Program-made: the position numbers and the translations under genes
Assembly (NCBI GenBank): GCA_026785745.1
Contig: JAJAZO010000331.1
Coordinates: 1-9,690 of the forward strand
Origin: Chitinophagaceae bacterium
GTDB taxonomy: Bacteria; Bacteroidota; Bacteroidia; Chitinophagales; Chitinophagaceae
Reading direction: 5' to 3'
DNA length: 9,690 nt
In this document: positions 6,782-9,690 of the stretch, piece by piece
Numbering within the stretch: position 1 is the first letter of the stretch
Layout: every line of letters begins with the position of its first letter
The notes under the pieces: generated by a model
What the model was told of the DNA's origin: nothing
What the model saw: only the letters and a program-made list of their open reading frames with translations
The model's database searches: none

Positions 6782-6856
6782 GCCGCCATTGCAGCTGGTT
6801 ATTCGGTAAAAGCTTATCATAAGCAGATAATTGTTTTTGAAGTGATGGAGGAATAA
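6782..6856 (+). pseudogene. Severed C-terminal 24 codons of the TonB gene
   Basis: Directly after the TAG, and in the same frame, the sequence encodes AAIAAGYSVKAYHKQIIVFE and then VMEE before TAA (6854-6856). The pattern G-x-x-V-K-A-Y-x-K-Q-x-I-x-F-x-V-x-E-E is what TonB proteins of this subgroup end with. So the ancestral gene ended at 6856, and the TAG is an isolated nonsense change (CAG or AAG to TAG would suffice) rather than a frameshift. Conservation of this tail suggests the change is recent, or is a sequencing error. Confidence 0.85.
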
Positions 6857-6868
6857 GGGAGTATTATA

Positions 6869-6901
6869 AACTCATGGAGGGTTTTAAACCCTCCATGAGT
6901 T
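6869..6901. terminator. Perfect 16-bp inverted repeat between convergent tonB and guaB, probable terminator
   Basis: aactcatggagggttt (6869-6884) and its exact reverse complement (6886-6901) flank a single base at 6885. In RNA the AU-rich centre would open as the loop. It sits 12 bp after the native tonB stop and faces the end of guaB. No long U-tract follows on either strand, so it is not a textbook intrinsic terminator, but the position and strength fit a bidirectional transcription barrier or mRNA 3' stabiliser. Confidence 0.7.
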
Positions 6902-6933
6902 ATCTCTTATAATTTATTAAGTTCTTTGCAAAA

Positions 6934-6983
6934 TGCTCAGTAGCGAACCGAACGATGAAGGGTGTCCTTCGTTACCTCAGGAT
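6934..6983. repeat. Imperfect REP-like palindrome in the tonB-guaB spacer
   Basis: The outer arms tgctcagtagcgaa (6934-6947) and ttcgttacctcagga (6968-6982) are imperfectly complementary. Inside them aacga-tga-agg pairs with ccttcgtt around a gtgt loop (6951-6972). The arms (CTCAGTAGCGAA / TTCG..CTCAGGA) resemble short dispersed intergenic palindromes common in many bacterial genomes. Only one copy is visible in this window, so calling it a dispersed repeat is inference. The rest of 6984-7077 shows no gene or structure that I recognise. Confidence 0.4.
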
Positions 6984-7077
6984 AAACTTGCAACAAAAGC
7001 TGATAGTAGCAATATAGGTGACACAAAATCTAAACTTATTTCTTTCATAAACAGCGCAACCAGAATGACTCACTAAC

Positions 7078-7106
7078 CTAAGTCTCCCTTTAGGGGACAG
7101 GGGCTT
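7078..7106 (-). repeat. GC-rich palindromic repeat directly after guaB
   Basis: On the minus strand this reads AAGCCCCTGTCCCCTAAAGG followed by GAGACTTAG and starts one base after the guaB stop codon. The CCC-TAAA-GGG core can form a small hairpin. It is the apparent second member of the repeat found inside the hydrolase gene at 4117-4152. It may act as part of the guaB 3' end, but the stem is short and no U-tract follows. Confidence 0.55.
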
Positions 7107-7107
7107 C

Positions 7108-8619
7108 TTACCTCCTGCTATAATTCGGCGCTTCTTTCGTTATCTCAATATCATGTGCATGGCTTTCTTTCATGCCTGCATTGGTGATTTTTACAAAACT
7201 GGCATTTTGTAATTCTTCAATAGTAGCTGCGCCGCAATATCCCATACCGGCTCTTAAACCACCGGAGTACTGGTACACAATTTCCTTCAATGTTCCTTTA
7301 TACGCCACACGGCCTTCAATACCTTCGGGTACAAATTTCTTTACATCATCTTCCACATCCTGGAAATAACGATCGCTGCTGCCCGTGGCCATTGCTCCAA
7401 GTGAACCCATGCCACGGTATTCTTTGAATTTTCTTCCTTCGTAAATAATTGTTTCACCAGGGCTTTCTTCGGTGCCTGCAAAAATGCTTCCCATCATCAC
7501 ACAATTAGCACCGGCTGCCAATGCTTTCACCATATCGCCGGTATAGCGGATACCGCCGTCAGCAATAACCGGAATATTTTTTCCTTTTAATGCAGATGCT
7601 GCTTCCATAATGGCAGTCAGTTGCGGTACACCAGCACCGGCAACAATCCTGGTAGTACAAATAGAACCGGGGCCAATACCCACTTTAATCGCATCTGCAC
7701 CTGCATCAGCCAATGCTTTTGCACCAGCGGCTGTTCCCACATTACCGGCAATAACATTTATATGTTTGAAATTCTTTTTTACATCTTTCAATGCAGCAAT
7801 TACTCCTTTGCTGTGACCATGAGCACTATCTAATGCAATAACATCAGCTCCTACGGTTTGCAATGCCGCAACTCTGTCTAATAAATCTTTGGTGATGCCA
7901 ACACCAGCACCAACAAGCAAACGACCAAACTGGTCTTTCACGGCATTGGGATGACTTTTTAATTTTAAGATATCACTGTACGTAAATAAGCCGGTCAATT
8001 TTCCCTGTTTGTTAACGATAGGTAATTTTTCAACTTTTGTTTTTTTGAAAAGCTGTTCTGCTTTTTTCAAATCCGTTCCTTCGGGAGCTGTGTACAGATT
8101 TTCTTTTGTCATCACTTCACTCACTTTTCGTTTGGGATTATCTTCAAACCGAAGGTCACGGTTGGTAAGGATGCCGACTAATTTTCCATTTTTATCAATA
8201 ATAGGAATACCACCGATTTTATTTTCCCGCATCAGTTTTAGTGCATCACCGATGGTAGCATCTGCTAAAAGTGTAACCGGGTCTATTATCAATCCACTTT
8301 CACTTCTTTTTACTTTACGAACCTGCTCGGCTTGTTTCTCAATCGTCATGTTTTTGTGCAAGATGCCGAGGCCGCCTTCTCTTGCAAGGGCTGTGGCGAG
8401 GGCTGCTTCTGTTACCGTGTCCATGGCTGCGGACAGCAGGGGAACATTCAGGGTGATGTTTTTAGTGAGCTGACTTTTGATTTCTACATCACGGGGCAGT
8501 ACCTGACTGTAGCCGGGCATCAGCAGCACATCATCGAAGGTGAGGCCTTCACCGAAAAATTTTTGTGAACCGATGGCTATCGGTTTGACTTTAGCGGGGG
8601 GAGTATTTCTTGTTGCCAT
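7108..8619 (-). CDS. guaB: Inosine-5'-monophosphate dehydrogenase
   Basis: Oxidises IMP to XMP with NAD+, the committed step of GMP synthesis in the cytoplasm. The 503-residue protein is of standard bacterial length. [18 protein letters not shown] (21-38) opens the barrel. Two CBS domains, the regulatory nucleotide-binding insertion, occupy about 112-220. Barrel motifs DSAHGHS (264-270), GNVGTAAGA and [11 protein letters not shown] follow. The active-site loop is [11 protein letters not shown] with catalytic Cys321. The [10 protein letters not shown] segment (401-410) and the flap Arg in EGRVAYKG (Arg437) are present. ATG at 8619 is chosen over a TTG two codons upstream because MATRNTPP follows it and a promoter element lies immediately before. 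It lies 47 bp downstream of dprA on the same strand and ends convergent to tonB. Confidence 0.97.
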   Translation of the reverse strand: MATRNTPPAKVKPIAIGSQKFFGEGLTFDDVLLMPGYSQVLPRDVEIKSQLTKNITLNVPLLSAAMDTVTEAALATALAREGGLGILHKNMTIEKQAEQVRKVKRSESGLIIDPVTLLADATIGDALKLMRENKIGGIPIIDKNGKLVGILTNRDLRFEDNPKRKVSEVMTKENLYTAPEGTDLKKAEQLFKKTKVEKLPIVNKQGKLTGLFTYSDILKLKSHPNAVKDQFGRLLVGAGVGITKDLLDRVAALQTVGADVIALDSAHGHSKGVIAALKDVKKNFKHINVIAGNVGTAAGAKALADAGADAIKVGIGPGSICTTRIVAGAGVPQLTAIMEAASALKGKNIPVIADGGIRYTGDMVKALAAGANCVMMGSIFAGTEESPGETIIYEGRKFKEYRGMGSLGAMATGSSDRYFQDVEDDVKKFVPEGIEGRVAYKGTLKEIVYQYSGGLRAGMGYCGAATIEELQNASFVKITNAGMKESHAHDIEITKEAPNYSRR

Positions 8620-8622
8620 GTG

Positions 8623-8630
8623 CAAAGATA
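8623..8630 (-). promoter_or_regulatory. Bacteroidota-type -7 promoter element (TATCTTTG) for guaB
   Basis: On the minus strand TATCTTTG fits the Bacteroidota -7 consensus TAnnTTTG exactly and ends three bases before the guaB ATG. Transcription normally begins a few bases after this element, so the start would fall at or inside the ATG and the mRNA would be leaderless or nearly so. No convincing -33 TTG is seen about 20 bp upstream, which lowers confidence. guaB may also be read from dprA. Confidence 0.45.
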
Positions 8631-8666
8631 TACTCCTGAAGGAAATGGGAAAAATGATTTTTTAAA

Positions 8667-9690
8667 TCAACTGAGGTTGTACATTTTGCCGGGTTTAGAG
8701 GAAATAATACCCTGCAATTCTAAATTCAGCATGGCTCCGGCAACGGCACTGCTGCTTAATCCACTCTTCCCGTTTATTTCATCAATATGTACGGCTTCTT
8801 TTTCTCTTAATATCGCAACGACTATCTTTTCATCAGCCGTCATTTCTATAAACAACTCTCTTTGACTGCGTTTCTCTTTTTTACTCTTAGCCTTGTCTTC
8901 CCATTGCATCACTTGTATCAACTCTGCTGCATCTGTCAATAGCATTGCCCTGTTATTTTTAATAAGATAATTACAGCCACTGCTTTTTACATCGGTTACT
9001 TTTCCGGGAATGGCAAATACATCTTTATTATAACTGTTGGCTAACTCTGCGGTAATCATACTGCCGCCTTTCAATCCTGTTTCAATAACAATAGTAGCAT
9101 CACTCATGCCAGCCACTATTCTGTTGCGGGTAGGAAAATTATGTTTATCCGGTTTCGATTTGCTTCTGAATTCTGTCAGCAAGCCGCCCTTGTGTTTTAT
9201 CATGTCTTTAGCAAGTCCGGCATGTTCGGCAGGATAGATCTGATCGAGTCCATGCGCCAATACACCAATTGTTGATAATCCATTTTTTACTGATGCTTTA
9301 TGTGCAATGCCATCTACGCCAAAGGCAAGTCCGCTAACTACTGTTATATTTTGCTCTGTTAATTCCTTTACTAATTTCTCCGTAACCTGTTTTGCATAAT
9401 CTGTGTGGCTTCTTGTACCGACGATGGCCACAATTTTTGCGGCATTCAAATCAGCATCGCCTTTATAAAATAAAAGGGTGGGAGAGTCGTAACAATTCAA
9501 TAACCGTTTTGGGTATGCTGTATCGGTTACAAACAAAGGTTTGATTTTATACTTCTCAATAAATTTTATTTCTTCTTCTGCTTGGCTAAAATCTTTAAAC
9601 GCAGCGATAGAAGCTGCCCGTATGGGGCCAACACCCTCAATCTTTTCTAAAAATGTTTTTTTTGCATGAAAAATTTCTTCTGCATTGCAA
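8667..9690 (-). CDS. dprA: DNA-processing protein DprA (5' end off the right edge)
   Basis: DprA loads RecA onto incoming single-stranded DNA during natural transformation. The frame is open to the window edge, giving 340 residues plus a TGA stop at 8667-8669. About 30 N-terminal residues are missing. A helix-hairpin-helix remnant FLEKIEGVGPIRAA (in-window residues 13-26) is followed by YPKRLLNCYDSPTLLFYKG. The Rossmann-like core contains IVGTR (89-93), SGLAFGVDGIAH (119-130), HGLDQIYP (146-153), NFPTRNRIVAG (184-194) and ETGLKGGSM (203-211). A C-terminal winged helix spans about 282-336 (DEKIVVAIL to LELQGIISS). TTG at 9536 is internal, since DprA-like sequence continues upstream in frame, so it should not be taken as the start. 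The gene lies 47 bp upstream of guaB and may be co-transcribed with it. Confidence 0.95.
   Translation of the reverse strand, partial: CNAEEIFHAKKTFLEKIEGVGPIRAASIAAFKDFSQAEEEIKFIEKYKIKPLFVTDTAYPKRLLNCYDSPTLLFYKGDADLNAAKIVAIVGTRSHTDYAKQVTEKLVKELTEQNITVVSGLAFGVDGIAHKASVKNGLSTIGVLAHGLDQIYPAEHAGLAKDMIKHKGGLLTEFRSKSKPDKHNFPTRNRIVAGMSDATIVIETGLKGGSMITAELANSYNKDVFAIPGKVTDVKSSGCNYLIKNNRAMLLTDAAELIQVMQWEDKAKSKKEKRSQRELFIEMTADEKIVVAILREKEAVHIDEINGKSGLSSSAVAGAMLNLELQGIISSKPGKMYNLS

Noticed and set aside
2664..6856. Stop-codon reassignment as the explanation for the internal TAA and TAG
   Set aside because: TAA terminates lnt, the hydrolase, guaB and the tonB tail at family-typical lengths, so TAA is a true stop here. 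The TAG alone is too little evidence for recoding.
8009..8473. 154-codon open frame on the plus strand opposite guaB
   Set aside because: It lies wholly inside the CBS and barrel region of guaB on the other strand; its composition mirrors the guaB codons and no domain is visible.
8620..8625. guaB starting at the upstream TTG (8625)
   Set aside because: It adds only two residues and overlaps the TATCTTTG promoter element; ATG at 8619 is the better start.
8667..9536. DprA starting at TTG 9536
   Set aside because: The frame continues upstream with conserved helix-hairpin-helix and linker sequence to the window edge, so the gene is truncated by the window, not short.

Overview
The window looks like chromosomal DNA of a member of Bacteroidota, most likely Chitinophagaceae or a relative. 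This is inferred from several things together. There is a very large secreted PKD protein ending in a gliding-motility (CHU_C / type IX secretion) sorting domain. There is a Bacteroidota-style TonB whose N-terminus carries the RNKEYGAYELRK signature. Shine-Dalgarno sequences are not evident, and a TAnnTTTG promoter element sits directly in front of guaB. Base composition is moderately AT-rich. No rRNA, tRNA, CRISPR array, integrase or transposase gene was seen.

Layout, left to right. (1) 1-2534, minus: almost complete secreted multidomain adhesin-like protein, with its last residues beyond the left edge. (2) 2561-2635, minus: orphan C-terminal tail of an alpha/beta hydrolase, a gene remnant. 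(3) 2664-3406, minus: a MNT nucleotidyltransferase / HEPN pair of toxin-antitoxin type. The HEPN frame is broken by an in-frame TAA at codon 27. (4) 3415-4266, minus: a complete alpha/beta hydrolase that carries an in-frame palindromic repeat and shares its 3' end with the remnant. (5) 4259-5875, minus: apolipoprotein N-acyltransferase (lnt). (6) 6041-6781, plus: TonB with a premature TAG; its missing tail is still readable to 6856. (7) 6857-7107: convergent spacer with a strong hairpin, an imperfect REP-like palindrome and a GC-rich repeat. (8) 7108-8619, minus: IMP dehydrogenase (guaB). (9) 8667 to the right edge, minus: DprA, lacking only its first residues.

The housekeeping parts are ordinary: envelope lipoprotein maturation (Lnt), energy transduction to outer-membrane receptors (TonB), GMP synthesis (GuaB) and DNA uptake/recombination (DprA). 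lnt, hydrolase, MNT and HEPN form one tight minus-strand cluster with overlaps or very short gaps (8-nt overlap, 8-nt gap, 4-nt ATGA overlap), so they are probably co-transcribed.

The unusual part is 2.56-4.27 kb. The MNT/HEPN cassette lies between the end of an intact hydrolase gene and a second, orphan copy of a hydrolase 3' end, and its HEPN half carries a nonsense codon. Together with the palindromic repeat translated inside the hydrolase and the amber codon inside tonB, this suggests a locus shaped by insertion, duplication and decay. I do not see a wholly new multi-gene system. The best candidates for follow-up are the rearranged MNT/HEPN locus and the coding palindromic repeat.
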